This document shows, in pieces, positions 9,040 to 17,050 of a stretch of 64,000 bases of DNA. Both the position numbers and the translations under genes were made by a program. The DNA lies in the NCBI GenBank assembly GCA_000751295.2, contig CCMO02000001.1, forward strand, positions 2,405,501-2,469,500, read 5' to 3'. Below the pieces are notes generated by a model, which worked only from the letters and a program-made list of their open reading frames with translations, made no database searches and was not told the DNA's origin. The stretch comes from a bacterium YEK0313. Lineage in GTDB: Bacteria; Pseudomonadota; Alphaproteobacteria; Rhizobiales; Phreatobacteraceae. How positions within the stretch are numbered: the stretch's first letter is position 1; each line of letters begins with the position of its first letter.

Positions 9040-9867
9040 ATGAACGATGTCTATGCGCCGCGCGGCCTCGCCCGCATCCTGGAGACGGCGGGCTGCTGGC
9101 TCCTCGCCATCCTCTGGATCGCGCCGCTCGCCTATGCGGTCTGGACCGCTTTCCATCCGCCGGAATTCTCGACGCGCTTCGAGCTGTTCGCGCCGCTGAC
9201 GCTGAGCAATTTCGTGCGTGCCTGGGACGCCGCGCCGTTCGGCCGCTATTTCCTCAACACCTTCGTCCTGGTGACGCTGATCCTCGCCTGCCAGCTCGTC
9301 CTGTGCACGCTCGCAGCCTATGCCTTCGCGCGTTACGAGTTCCCGGGCCAGGCGCTCGTCTTCGCGCTCGTGCTGGCCCAGCTCATGATCATGCCGGACG
9401 TGCTGATCGTCGAGAACTACCGGACCATGAGCCGGATCGGCATTCTCGATTCGATTCCCGCCATCGGTCTGCCCTACATGGCCTCCGCCTTCGGCATCTT
9501 CCTGCTGCGGCAGACTTTCAAGACCGTCCCGCGCGAGCTCGACGATGCCGCGCGGGTGGAGGGCGCGACGCCCCTGCAGGTGCTCTGGCGGGTCTATGTG
9601 CCGCTCGGCCGGCCGGTCTATGTGGCCTACGGCCTGGTATCGGTCAGCTATCACTGGAACAATTTCCTCTGGCCGCTGATCGTCACCAATTCGGTCGAGG
9701 CGCGGCCGCTGACCGTCGGCCTGCAGGTCTTCTCCTCGACCGACCAGGGCGTCGACTGGTCGATCATCTGCGCGGCGACGCTGTTGACGGCCGCGCCGCT
9801 GCTGGTCGGCTTCCTGCTGTTCCAGCGCCAGTTCGTCCAGAGCTTCATGCGCGCCGGCATCAAGTAG
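9040..9867 (+). CDS. ABC importer permease, UgpE-like
   Basis: A 275-residue partner of the preceding permease, with six helices and the EAA loop DDAARVEGATPLQVLWRVYVPL at residues about 165-190. The N-terminal segment ILWIAPLAYAVWTAFHPPEFSTRF and the closing QRQFVQSFMRAGIK are typical of UgpE/MalG-class permeases; the C-terminal QSFMRAGIK resembles the end of UgpE and MalG, where the tail contacts the ATPase. It completes the importer of this operon. Confidence 0.92.
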   Translation: MNDVYAPRGLARILETAGCWLLAILWIAPLAYAVWTAFHPPEFSTRFELFAPLTLSNFVRAWDAAPFGRYFLNTFVLVTLILACQLVLCTLAAYAFARYEFPGQALVFALVLAQLMIMPDVLIVENYRTMSRIGILDSIPAIGLPYMASAFGIFLLRQTFKTVPRELDDAARVEGATPLQVLWRVYVPLGRPVYVAYGLVSVSYHWNNFLWPLIVTNSVEARPLTVGLQVFSSTDQGVDWSIICAATLLTAAPLLVGFLLFQRQFVQSFMRAGIK

Positions 9868-9907
9868 CCGCCGCGATGAGCGCGTTCCGTCTGCCGGAGA
9901 CATTGCG

Positions 9908-10747
9908 ATGAAACTCGTCACCTGGAACATCCAGTGGGGGCTCGGCGTCGACGGCCGTTTCGACCTCGAGCGGATCGTCGCGCATGCCCGCGCGCTCGCC
10001 GATTTCGACGTGCTGTGCCTGCAGGAGGTGGCGGACAACTATCCCGCCCTCGAAGGCAGCGCGGGCGAGAATCAGTTCGCCGCCTTCGCGGATCTTCTGC
10101 CCGGCTATACCCTGATCGAGGGCGCCGCCGTCGACGTGCCCGATGGCGCCGGCGGCCGGCGCCGCTTTGGCAATGCGCTGCTGTCGCGCCTGCCGGTCGG
10201 CCAGGTTTTCCGCCATACGCTGGCCTGGAAGGCGGTCGAGGCGCGGTCCATGCCGCGGCTGATGATCGATGCGATGATCGCAGCGCCGTTCGGTCCGGTG
10301 CGCGTGATGACCACACATCTCGAATATTCCCACACGGTGCTGCGCGCCGCGCAGGTGGAGAGCATCCGCGCCATCCATGCCGACACGGCGGCGCGCACCG
10401 CCCGCCCGCCGCTCGAAGGCGGCATCGCGCCGTTCGCGCCACAAGCGGTCACCGCCTCAGCCATCCTGTGCGGCGACTTCAACATGAAACCGGACGATCC
10501 TTCGAAGGCGCGTCTCGAGGCGCCGTTCGACGATGACACGCCGGTTCTCGTCGACCTCTGGCGCAAGGCCCATCCGGACGAGGCTCACCCACCGTCGTTC
10601 TGCCTCTACGACCAGACCTACGGCGCGCCCCATTGCTGCGATTTCGTGTTCGCGACCGGCGACGTCGCCGGTCGGCTGGCATCGATCGACTATGATCTCG
10701 CGACCAGGGCGTCCGACCACCAGCCGGTCGTCGTGACCTTCCGCTGA
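9908..10747 (+). CDS. Endonuclease/exonuclease/phosphatase-fold enzyme
   Basis: A 279-residue protein with all landmarks of the EEP superfamily: TWNIQW (Asn), LQEV (metal-binding Glu), TTHLEYS (His), GDFN (Asp, Asn) and the closing SDHQPVVV (Asp-His pair). These enzymes cleave phosphodiester or phosphomonoester bonds with a divalent metal. There is no signal peptide, so it acts in the cytoplasm. It lies 40 bases after the last permease of the Ugp-like importer. In E. coli the ugp operon ends with the phosphodiesterase ugpQ, and this unrelated fold could fill the same role on imported phosphodiesters. The exact substrate is unknown. Confidence 0.87.
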   Translation: MKLVTWNIQWGLGVDGRFDLERIVAHARALADFDVLCLQEVADNYPALEGSAGENQFAAFADLLPGYTLIEGAAVDVPDGAGGRRRFGNALLSRLPVGQVFRHTLAWKAVEARSMPRLMIDAMIAAPFGPVRVMTTHLEYSHTVLRAAQVESIRAIHADTAARTARPPLEGGIAPFAPQAVTASAILCGDFNMKPDDPSKARLEAPFDDDTPVLVDLWRKAHPDEAHPPSFCLYDQTYGAPHCCDFVFATGDVAGRLASIDYDLATRASDHQPVVVTFR

Positions 10748-10759
10748 GCGAATGCGGGG

Positions 10760-11296
10760 TCAGGAGGCTTTGCGCGCAGGCTTCGCCGGTTCGACTGCGG
10801 CCTGGCGCGCGACCACTTCGAGATAGGCCGTCTGCAATGTCTCCCGCACGGTTGGGGAGTGCGGGCCGTCCGCGAGCGGAATGCCGAGATGCTCCTCGCG
10901 CAGTTCCGCCATGAACCGTTCCCAGAGTTCCGGGCCGCCTTCCTCGATCAACTGGGCACGGATGCTCAGCTCCTCGCTGACCGGCAGCCAGCGCCGGCCC
11001 CAGGCCGCGAGATTGGCGAGAATCGGCAAGGTGCTGATCGCCATCTCAGTCAGGCTGTAGAGCGCCTTCTGCTTGTGGCTGGGGTCGTCGGACCTGGTCA
11101 GCATGCCCATCTCGACCAGCATCTTCAGGCGATCGGCCAGGATGTTGGAGGAGATGCCTTCCTCCGAACGCATCAGCTCGCGGAAGTGCCGGCGGTTGCC
11201 GAAGATGATGTCGCGGATGACCAGCAGGCTCCATTTGTCGCCGAAGATCTCGAGCGAGAGATTGATCGGGCAACCGGACCTGTGGGCCTCATCCAT
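10760..11296 (-). CDS. HxlR family transcriptional regulator
   Basis: A 178-residue protein. Residues 7-105 form the HxlR winged helix: CPINLSLEIFGDKWSLLVIRDIIFGNRRHFRELM, then EEGISSNILADRLKMLVEMGMLTR and the wing KQKALYSLTE. The Cys near residue 9 is at the position used for redox or aldehyde sensing in some family members. The C-terminal 70 residues are a less conserved helical extension. It is divergent from the RibD-C-domain reductase gene, and a 17-bp palindrome lies between them. It converges on the phosphatase-fold gene 12 bases away. Confidence 0.88.
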   Translation of the reverse strand: MDEAHRSGCPINLSLEIFGDKWSLLVIRDIIFGNRRHFRELMRSEEGISSNILADRLKMLVEMGMLTRSDDPSHKQKALYSLTEMAISTLPILANLAAWGRRWLPVSEELSIRAQLIEEGGPELWERFMAELREEHLGIPLADGPHSPTVRETLQTAYLEVVARQAAVEPAKPARKAS

Positions 11297-11360
11297 GGTT
11301 CTCTCCGCGTGTCGTTCAAAACCGCTTGCATTGTCGCACTGGTTGGATTAAACGGCAATT

Positions 11361-11377
11361 GCTTGCAAATTGCAAGC
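11361..11377. promoter_or_regulatory. 17-bp palindrome, probable HxlR operator
   Basis: The sequence GCTTGCAA-A-TTGCAAGC is a perfect dyad in the region between the divergent HxlR and reductase genes. A half-site, CCGCTTGCA (11322-11330), lies about 30 bases upstream, and TTTGCAGG follows on the other side. The position fits autoregulation plus control of the reductase gene. Binding is inferred from position only. Confidence 0.6.
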
Positions 11378-11388
11378 GGTTTGCAGGA

Positions 11389-11410
11389 GGCACGTCGTCT
11401 TCGACGTGCC
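11389..11410 (+). promoter_or_regulatory. Stem-loop in the leader of the reductase gene
   Basis: The arms GGCACGTCG and CGACGTGCC pair perfectly around a TCTT loop, 27 bases before the reductase ATG. If transcribed it would form a stable hairpin in the 5' leader. No run of T follows, so it is not a typical terminator. It may protect the message, modulate translation, or be a second protein site. Confidence 0.45.
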
Positions 11411-11437
11411 GGCTGTCCGAACCATGGGGAGATTTCG

Positions 11438-12013
11438 ATGCGCAAAGTCGTTCTGTCGATGATGATCAGCCTCGACGGCTTCATCGAGGCGCCGAACGGG
11501 GAATTCGTTCCGCCGGCCTGGTCGGAGGATCTCGACCGGTTCTGGGCGGGCCATGCGATCGCCCATGCCGGAGGCCTGCTGTTCGGCCGCGTCTGCTTCG
11601 ATTTCATGGCCAGCTACTGGCCAGCCGCGGAGGCGGACCCCGCAACGCCGCCGGCGCAGCGCGATGTCGCGAGGGCGATGAACAGCCTGCCGAAAGTGGT
11701 CTTTTCGCGCACGCCGCGCGCGGTGGACTGGAGCAACAGCCGGGTGGTGACGGACGACATCGTCGACGAGGTGACCGCACTGAAACGGCAGCCGGGCAAG
11801 GACCTCATGATGTTCGGCGGTGCCGGCATCGCCGCGACCTTCATGCGGCTCGGCCTCGTCGATCAGTACCGGCTTCTGGTCGTGCCGCAGCTCTTCGGAG
11901 CGGGCAACGCCCTGTTCAAGGGCGGCTATGAGCGGCGGGCGCTGACGCTCGTCGAAAACCGGCCGCTCGACACCGGTGCGGTGATCCTGACCTACGAACC
12001 GGCCGGGCGTTGA
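11438..12013 (+). CDS. RibD C-terminal domain (dihydrofolate-reductase-like) protein
   Basis: A 191-residue protein beginning MRKVVLSMMISLDGFIEAPNGEF, the usual opening of stand-alone RibD_C/DHFR-fold reductases (YwjB/YyaP-like). Later motifs include LLFGRVCFDFMASYWP, the loop KVVFSRTPRAVDWSNSRVV, the nucleotide-binding glycine turn DLMMFGGAGIAATFMRLGLVDQYRLLVVP, and a closing beta-hairpin. The ATG follows GGGGAGATTTCG. Such proteins bind NADPH, but their substrates are mostly unknown; they are common in the neighbourhoods of stress regulators. The divergent HxlR gene is the probable regulator. Confidence 0.87.
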   Translation: MRKVVLSMMISLDGFIEAPNGEFVPPAWSEDLDRFWAGHAIAHAGGLLFGRVCFDFMASYWPAAEADPATPPAQRDVARAMNSLPKVVFSRTPRAVDWSNSRVVTDDIVDEVTALKRQPGKDLMMFGGAGIAATFMRLGLVDQYRLLVVPQLFGAGNALFKGGYERRALTLVENRPLDTGAVILTYEPAGR

Positions 12014-12078
12014 CGGCGGGCTATCGGCGGCGCCGGCAATGGTCTATCCCTTTGCGCCCGATCTGGCAGGAGGGCGTC

Positions 12079-12804
12079 ATGACCGAACCACGCGACAGCG
12101 CCCACTGGGCGCGCGTCGCCGCGGCCTGGACCGAATGGGCGCGGAAGCCCGGCCATGACGCGTTCTGGCACTATCGTGACGCGCTGAGCGCCTTTGTCGG
12201 CCGGGGCGCGGCACGGGCGCTCGAAGTCGGTTGCGGTGAGGGCAGGGTATCCCGCCTCCTGAGGGAACTCGGCCACCACGTCACCGCCGCCGATGCGGTC
12301 GCCGCCCTGATCGAGGCGGCGCGCGCGGCGAATTCGGCGGATCGCTATGCGGTCGCGCTGGCAGCAAGCCTGCCCTTCGAGGCGGGTAGCTTCGACCTCG
12401 TCGTCGCCTACAACGTGCTGATGGATGTCGAGGACGTGCCGGCCGCGGTCACCGAAATGGCGCGCGTGCTGGCGCCGGGCGGAACGGTGTTGATCTCGCT
12501 CGTCCACCCGTTCCGCGATCGCGGCCGCTTCGCCGGCCCTCAGGCGGACGCGCCGTTCATCGTGGAAGGCTCGTACTATGGCCGCGAGCGGTTCGAGGGC
12601 AGCGAGACGCGCGATGGCCTGACCATGGCCTTTGCCGGCTGGTCGCAGCCGCTCGAGGCCTATGCCGGAGCGCTGGAGCAGGCCGGGCTCGCCATCACGG
12701 CCCTGCGCGAGCCGTTGCCGACGCCGGTCGACGGCAATGCCGCCTTCCATCAGTCGATGCGCATGCCGCTGTTCCTCTGGCTGAAGGCGAGACGTTTCGT
12801 CTGA
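12079..12804 (+). CDS. Class I SAM-dependent methyltransferase
   Basis: A 241-residue protein with the SAM-binding motif I ALEVGCGEGRVSRLLRELGHHVTAADAV, an acidic residue at the end of strand 2, motif DLVVAYNVLMDVEDVPAAVTEMARVLAPGG, and ILISLVHPF as the post-IV strand. This matches the UbiE/Methyltransf_11 group. The ATG at 12079 follows AGGAGGGCGTC; the longer frame upstream has no site. The substrate is not predictable. It follows the reductase gene by 65 bases and may share its transcript. Confidence 0.87.
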   Translation: MTEPRDSAHWARVAAAWTEWARKPGHDAFWHYRDALSAFVGRGAARALEVGCGEGRVSRLLRELGHHVTAADAVAALIEAARAANSADRYAVALAASLPFEAGSFDLVVAYNVLMDVEDVPAAVTEMARVLAPGGTVLISLVHPFRDRGRFAGPQADAPFIVEGSYYGRERFEGSETRDGLTMAFAGWSQPLEAYAGALEQAGLAITALREPLPTPVDGNAAFHQSMRMPLFLWLKARRFV

Positions 12805-12881
12805 GCCGCGGCCGTCTTGGGGTGAGCTTCCCGCCGCGCCATGTCGTGCCAGCCGGCAGGGGCCGCGCGGAAGGAAGCGCA

Positions 12882-13006
12882 ATGGGCAAGCTTGCGGCGA
12901 TCCTGGGCATCGGCTTCGTCCTGGCCTTGCCCGGTGGCCAGGCGGCGACAACAAGCCGGCCCGGCCGATCCTGGCGCGGCTGATGGACTATTGGAACACG
13001 CGCTGA
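12882..13006 (+). pseudogene. Small ORF, possibly frameshifted remnant
   Basis: An ATG with AAGGA upstream opens a 33-codon frame (to 12983) that begins like a signal sequence, MGKLAAILGIGFVLALPGG. If the frame is shifted near 12940, the reading continues as DNKPARPILARLMDYWNTR to a stop at 13004-13006. That tail looks more protein-like than the unshifted end SRPGRSWRG. This suggests a short exported protein of about 40 residues broken by a one- or two-base change, or an assembly error. It may also be chance. No homology is recognised. Confidence 0.3.
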
Positions 13007-13018
13007 CGGCGCCGGGCC

Positions 13019-14086
13019 TCAGGGGGTGAACACGAAACCTGGCCCGATGGCGGCATCGGCGGGGATCGGTGGCAGGTCGGCGAACAGCGCCGGCTTGTCG
13101 GCCATGACCTTGAGGATGTGGCGCGGCTCGAAGTGCTTGTTGACGTCGAAGGTGGCGCGCACGAAGCCGAGGCGGTGCAGACGGTCCACCGCGCTCCACA
13201 GGGCCCGGTAATTGTTGGCCGAAAGGCGTCGGTCGGCCTGCTGGATGTTGAACTCCATGGCCGCCTCGGCGATGTCGGCCTTGAGGCCGGGAATCCAGCG
13301 GGTGGCGACCTGGGCCGCGGCCTTGGGATTCTTGCGCATCCACTGGTCCGCCTCGGCGACCGCCGCCAGAAACTTTTCGATCGTCGGGCCGTTGCGTTCG
13401 ATCCATGGCCGCAGGGCCACGTTGAAGCCGACATAGGCGATGACGTTGCCGCCGCGCGCCACCTCATAGGACCCCGGCACATCCTTCAGTGCGACGATCG
13501 GCCAGGGATCCCAGCCTGAGAAGGCGTCGATGCCGCGGGCGAGCAGGGCGACCGTCATGTCCGGCGGCGGTGTGTTCACCAGCGTCACGTCGGCGGGGGC
13601 GAGGCCGGCGTTTTCCAGCAGGGCGAGAATGTAGAGGTGGTTGATGGTGCCGAACGAGGCGGCGATGCGCTTGCCCTTCAGGCTCGCCAGATTGGCCTTG
13701 TCGATGCCCGAGCCGTCGCGCGCGATCAGCGCCATGGTGGCGTCGGAGCCGCGCTGGGTGGCATTGCCGCTGTAATTGCCGAGAGCGACGAGGTCCATGC
13801 CGCGCAGCACGGCGCCGATCATGGGAACGCCGACCTGCACGATCTCGCTTTCGCCGGCCTGCAGCGCGTTCAGCGCATCGACACCGGTGGCATAGGGACG
13901 TGCGATGGTGACGTCGAGATCGGCCTTTTCGAAGAAGCCGCGCTCCAGCGCGATCGGCAGGCCGATCTGGTCGATGCCGGTGACCATGCCGGCCTTGAGC
14001 TTGGTCATCGTCTGCGCCTTGGCGCCGGCTGCGGCGAGGCCGGGCGCGGCGAGCGCCCCGGTCACCATGGTTCTGCGCGTGATCAT
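13019..14086 (-). CDS. ABC importer solute-binding protein (nitrate/sulfonate/taurine type)
   Basis: A 355-residue protein whose ATG follows GAGGGAGGGAGCATC. The signal MITRRTMVTGALAAPGLAAAGAKAQT has paired arginines and an A-x-A site. The mature part is an NMT1/SsuA-like binding protein: LPIALERGFFEKADLDVTIARPYATGVDALNALQAGE, then AALLRG-type motifs, LASLKGKRIAASFGTINHLYILALLENAGL and ALLARGIDAFSGWDPWPIVAL. Such proteins bind sulfonates, nitrate, thiamine precursors or similar small molecules; the ligand is not predictable. It is the last gene of a five-gene minus-strand operon and overlaps the preceding gene by four bases. Confidence 0.9.
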   Translation of the reverse strand: MITRRTMVTGALAAPGLAAAGAKAQTMTKLKAGMVTGIDQIGLPIALERGFFEKADLDVTIARPYATGVDALNALQAGESEIVQVGVPMIGAVLRGMDLVALGNYSGNATQRGSDATMALIARDGSGIDKANLASLKGKRIAASFGTINHLYILALLENAGLAPADVTLVNTPPPDMTVALLARGIDAFSGWDPWPIVALKDVPGSYEVARGGNVIAYVGFNVALRPWIERNGPTIEKFLAAVAEADQWMRKNPKAAAQVATRWIPGLKADIAEAAMEFNIQQADRRLSANNYRALWSAVDRLHRLGFVRATFDVNKHFEPRHILKVMADKPALFADLPPIPADAAIGPGFVFTP

Positions 14087-14415
14087 GATGCTCCCTCCCT
14101 CAATGGTTCGATCCGCCTGACCCAATAGAGCCGGGCGATGGCGGTCAGGTCGCCCCGGGCAATGCCGCGCAACTCCACCGTATTGCCGTCGGTGCCCGAC
14201 ACGCGGCCGTGGCGCTGGAACAGCTGGATGTGGAAGCGCTCGGGCGGAAAGGGCAGCGTGATCAGCGCGTTGACCCGCGCGCGATCCGGAAAGCCGTCGG
14301 CGATCTTGGCCGGCGCCGCGATCACAAGCCACGCCTGCCAGGCAAGATAGAGGAGGCCGAGCGCAACGAGGATGCGCAGCCTGGTCGAGGCGAGGGCGGC
14401 GCGGACCAGGGTCAT
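14083..14415 (-). CDS. Small membrane-anchored protein inside an ABC operon, unknown function
   Basis: A 110-residue protein with one N-terminal membrane helix (ILVALGLLYLAWQAWLVIAA, residues about 15-34) and a C-terminal part of about 75 residues rich in short beta-like segments (VNALITLPFPPERFHIQLFQRHGRVSGTDGNTVELRG). It overlaps both neighbours by four bases (ATGA), so it is translationally coupled to the ATPase gene upstream and the binding protein gene downstream. By topology the C-terminal part is probably periplasmic. I know no subunit of this kind in nitrate/sulfonate-type importers, and no motif is recognised. Confidence 0.7.
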   Translation of the reverse strand: MTLVRAALASTRLRILVALGLLYLAWQAWLVIAAPAKIADGFPDRARVNALITLPFPPERFHIQLFQRHGRVSGTDGNTVELRGIARGDLTAIARLYWVRRIEPLREGAS

Positions 14416-15170
14416 GCCGTCCTCACCAGGCCGAGGATCTCGGCGGAAAGGTCCTTGAACCCGTTGTCGTGCGCGAGGCTGTCCCAGGTCCTGGGGCGGG
14501 GCAGGTCGATCTCGACCTCGGCTTTCACCGTGCCGCTCGACAGGACGATGACGCGGCTCGCCAGGAACACCGCCTCGGCGACGTCGTGGGTGATGAACAA
14601 CACGGTCGGCCGGCGCTCCTGCCAGATCCGGGTGAGCTCCTCCTGCAAGGTCATCCGGGTCTGTGCGTCGATGCTGGCGAAGGGCTCGTCCATCAGCAGG
14701 ACGTCGGGCTCGTTGGCGAGCGCCCTGACGACACCGACACGCTGCTGCATGCCGCCCGAAAGTTCGTTCGGATAGCGTCCTGCGGCCTCGGTCAGGCCGG
14801 CCAGGGCCAGGTATTCGCGCGCGATGGCGTCGCGTTCGGCCTTCGGCACGCCGCGCATTTTCGGCCCGAAGCCGACATTGTCGATGACCGTCTTCCAAGG
14901 AAACAGGGCGAAGGACTGGAACACCACGCCCCGGTCGGGCCCAGGTCCCTTGACCGGCCGGCCGCCGACCAGGATCTCGCCGCCGCTTGCCGGAACGAAG
15001 CCGGCGATCATGTTGAGGATGGTCGACTTGCCGCAGCCGGACGGCCCGACGATCGCGACGAACTCGCCTTCGGCAATGTCGAGGCTGACGTCGCGGACTG
15101 CGGTGACTTGGGTGCCGGCATAGGCGTCGAAATAGGTCTTCGACAGGGATTTCAGGCTGAGCGTCTTCAT
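14412..15170 (-). CDS. ABC importer ATP-binding protein (SsuB/TauB/NrtD-like)
   Basis: A 252-residue ATPase with Walker A GPSGCGKST, Q-loop VFQSFALFPW, signature LSGGMQQRVGVVRAL, Walker B VLLMDEP and switch His in FITHDVAEAVFLASRV. The AEAVFLA stretch after the switch His is typical of the nitrate/sulfonate/taurine group. It overlaps the permease gene upstream and the small membrane protein gene downstream by four bases each. It drives uptake of whatever the operon's binding protein recognises. Confidence 0.93.
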   Translation of the reverse strand: MKTLSLKSLSKTYFDAYAGTQVTAVRDVSLDIAEGEFVAIVGPSGCGKSTILNMIAGFVPASGGEILVGGRPVKGPGPDRGVVFQSFALFPWKTVIDNVGFGPKMRGVPKAERDAIAREYLALAGLTEAAGRYPNELSGGMQQRVGVVRALANEPDVLLMDEPFASIDAQTRMTLQEELTRIWQERRPTVLFITHDVAEAVFLASRVIVLSSGTVKAEVEIDLPRPRTWDSLAHDNGFKDLSAEILGLVRTA

Positions 15171-15973
15171 CGCGTGACCAGTCCCCAGCGCTGCCCGGTC
15201 ATGCGTTCGATGGGAGCCAGCACCCAGGCATCGACGATGTACCAGAGGATGCCCAGCACGATCATGCCGAGCACGATCTCGACCACCGAGCCGGCCCGGC
15301 GGGCATCGAACATCAGGAAGCCGATGCCGCTCGTGCCGACGATCATTTCCGCGGCGATCAGCGCGCGCCAGCCGTAGCCGAGCCCGTTGCGCAGCCCCGT
15401 GACGATGTTCGGCAGGGCGCCGGGCAGGATCACCTCGAGGAGGATGCGCAGGGGCGGGGCGCCGAGGCACTGCGCGGCGCGGATCAGGTCCTGGCGCACC
15501 GAGCGCACGCCGAGCACGGTGCTGATCACCACGGGAAACAGCACGGTGTAGACGATGACGAAGGTCATGGTGGTGAAGCCGAAACCGAACCAGATGATCA
15601 GGATCGGCAGCCAGGCGATATCGCCGATCGCCTGGAAGAACAGGAGCGGTGGCGACAGCACGGCATGGGCGCGGGCGTTGAGGCCGACCAGCAGGCCGAG
15701 CGGAATGGCCAGCGCCATGCCGATGGCGGCGCCGACGATCAGGCGGCCGACGCTGTCGGCGAGATAGTCCGGCAGGATGCCCTTGTAGACGAGATCGCCG
15801 AACGTGCGGATGACGTCGACGGGACCGGGGAAGAAGGCGCGCGGGAAGAGGCCGGACTCGGCGATGCCGGCCCACAAGGCCACGACCGGAACGAACGGCA
15901 CGATGGTCTGCAGCGCCGGGAAGCGATGGGACGTTCTGACATAGGCGCCATAGGTCCTGAGCAGCGCGTTCAT
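15167..15973 (-). CDS. ABC importer permease (SsuC/TauC-like), second of two
   Basis: A 268-residue inner-membrane protein with about six helices and the coupling motif AAQCLGAPPLRILLEVILPGALPNIVTGLRNGLGYGWRALIAAEM. The N-terminal region TIVPFVPVVALWAGIAESGLFP is usual for SsuC/TauC permeases. It is a diverged paralogue of the neighbouring permease, so this importer probably has a heterodimeric channel, whereas SsuC and TauC usually act as homodimers. Start and stop codons overlap those of both neighbours by four bases. Confidence 0.92.
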   Translation of the reverse strand: MNALLRTYGAYVRTSHRFPALQTIVPFVPVVALWAGIAESGLFPRAFFPGPVDVIRTFGDLVYKGILPDYLADSVGRLIVGAAIGMALAIPLGLLVGLNARAHAVLSPPLLFFQAIGDIAWLPILIIWFGFGFTTMTFVIVYTVLFPVVISTVLGVRSVRQDLIRAAQCLGAPPLRILLEVILPGALPNIVTGLRNGLGYGWRALIAAEMIVGTSGIGFLMFDARRAGSVVEIVLGMIVLGILWYIVDAWVLAPIERMTGQRWGLVTR

Positions 15974-16749
15974 GCCGGTCGCACCATGCCCCAGCGCTCG
16001 ATGGTCGTACGTTCGAGCGGCGCGAGGATCAGCCGGTCGATGGCCAGCCAGATGAGGCCGATGACGACCATGCCGAAGACGATGACTTCGGTGCGATAGA
16101 AGTCGCGCGCCACGAACAGCATGTAGCCGAGGCCGACATTGGTGGCGATCATCTCGGCGGCGATCAGGCCACGCCAGGCAAAACCCAGTCCCGTGCGGAT
16201 GCCGGTGACGATATTGGGCAGGGCGCCCGGCACCAGCACGTCGGTGACGAGCGCCAGCGGGCGCGCGCCGAGCGAGGCAGCGGCGTGGCGCAGCGGCATC
16301 GGAATGGTCGAGACGCCGAGCAGCGTGTTGTAGGTGACGACGAAGAAGACCGCGTTGAAGATGACGAAGACGATGGCGCCGAAACCGTAGCCGAACCAGA
16401 GCGTCGCGATCGGGATCCAGGCAATGCCCGCCAGCACCGAGAAGAAGCGCAGCAGCGGGGTCAGGAAGGCGGAGATGCCGCGGCTGACGCCCATGGCGAT
16501 GCCGAGCGGCACGCCGACCAGGATGGCGAGGACCGTGCCGATCGCGACGCGGGCAAGGCTCGCGCCGACATGCTGGACGAGCGATCCGTCGGCCAGGCTG
16601 TCCCATCCCGCGCGCGCGACCGAGACGATATCGGGAAAGATCTGCGGCGAGACGGCGAACAGCGGTATGACCGCGGCCCAGAGCACGAGCAGGGCGGCGA
16701 GCGGAGCTGCGAAGGCGAGCGCTTTCAGCGCCCGGTTGGCCTGACCCAT
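15970..16749 (-). CDS. ABC importer permease (SsuC/TauC-like), first of two
   Basis: A 259-residue permease with the coupling motif AAASLGARPLALVTDVLVPGALPNIVTGIRTGLGFAWRGLIAAEM, sharing the PGALPNIVTGxRxGLGxxWRxLIAAEM block with its paralogue downstream. It is the first gene of the minus-strand importer operon; the promoter must lie between 16750 and the insertion sequence that begins at 16970. The element therefore sits about 220 bases upstream of this start and may affect transcription of the operon. Confidence 0.92.
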   Translation of the reverse strand: MGQANRALKALAFAAPLAALLVLWAAVIPLFAVSPQIFPDIVSVARAGWDSLADGSLVQHVGASLARVAIGTVLAILVGVPLGIAMGVSRGISAFLTPLLRFFSVLAGIAWIPIATLWFGYGFGAIVFVIFNAVFFVVTYNTLLGVSTIPMPLRHAAASLGARPLALVTDVLVPGALPNIVTGIRTGLGFAWRGLIAAEMIATNVGLGYMLFVARDFYRTEVIVFGMVVIGLIWLAIDRLILAPLERTTIERWGMVRPA

Positions 16750-16963
16750 GACGTCCCTCTCCCGCGAGACGAAAAGTCCAACACAACAGGCCGGTGGAGC
16801 GGTTCCGCGCGGCTGGACGCCGTCTTGTCCGGATCAGGTCCGCTCCAACGGAGGCGAAGCGGCGTGATTAGGCACCAGCGCGCCGCCCGCGTCCATGCGT
16901 CCCGGCCGGAAGGCCTGCATGGCATGGTTGCGCGTGCCGCAGCTTTACTTGGCTACGCCGGGC

Positions 16964-16969
16964 GCTAGG
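16964..16969. repeat. Target site duplication, left copy (GCTAGG)
   Basis: GCTAGG directly abuts the left end of the insertion sequence and is repeated exactly at the right end. It fits the NCTAGN preference of IS481. Identical copies argue for a fairly recent, simple insertion. Confidence 0.88.
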
Positions 16970-16992
16970 TGTGGAGTCTGAGGAGGTTGTTC
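16970..16992. repeat. Left terminal inverted repeat of the IS481-type element
   Basis: About 23 bases beginning TGTGGAGTCTG and ending AGGTTGTTC. Against the complement of the right end, the mismatches cluster at positions 6-7 and 12-14. The inner nine bases AGGTTGTTC are identical. Confidence 0.85.
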
Positions 16993-17050
16993 ATCGCCCG
17001 TGAGAGCCAGAAGGTGGTCGTTGCGACACGAAGCACCGCAGGGCACGAGG

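Noticed and set aside
11310..11340. An ECF42-type promoter before the RibD-C reductase gene
   Set aside because: TGTCGT and TGTCGC occur, but no CGTC/CGTT follows at 17 bases, unlike the four accepted sites.
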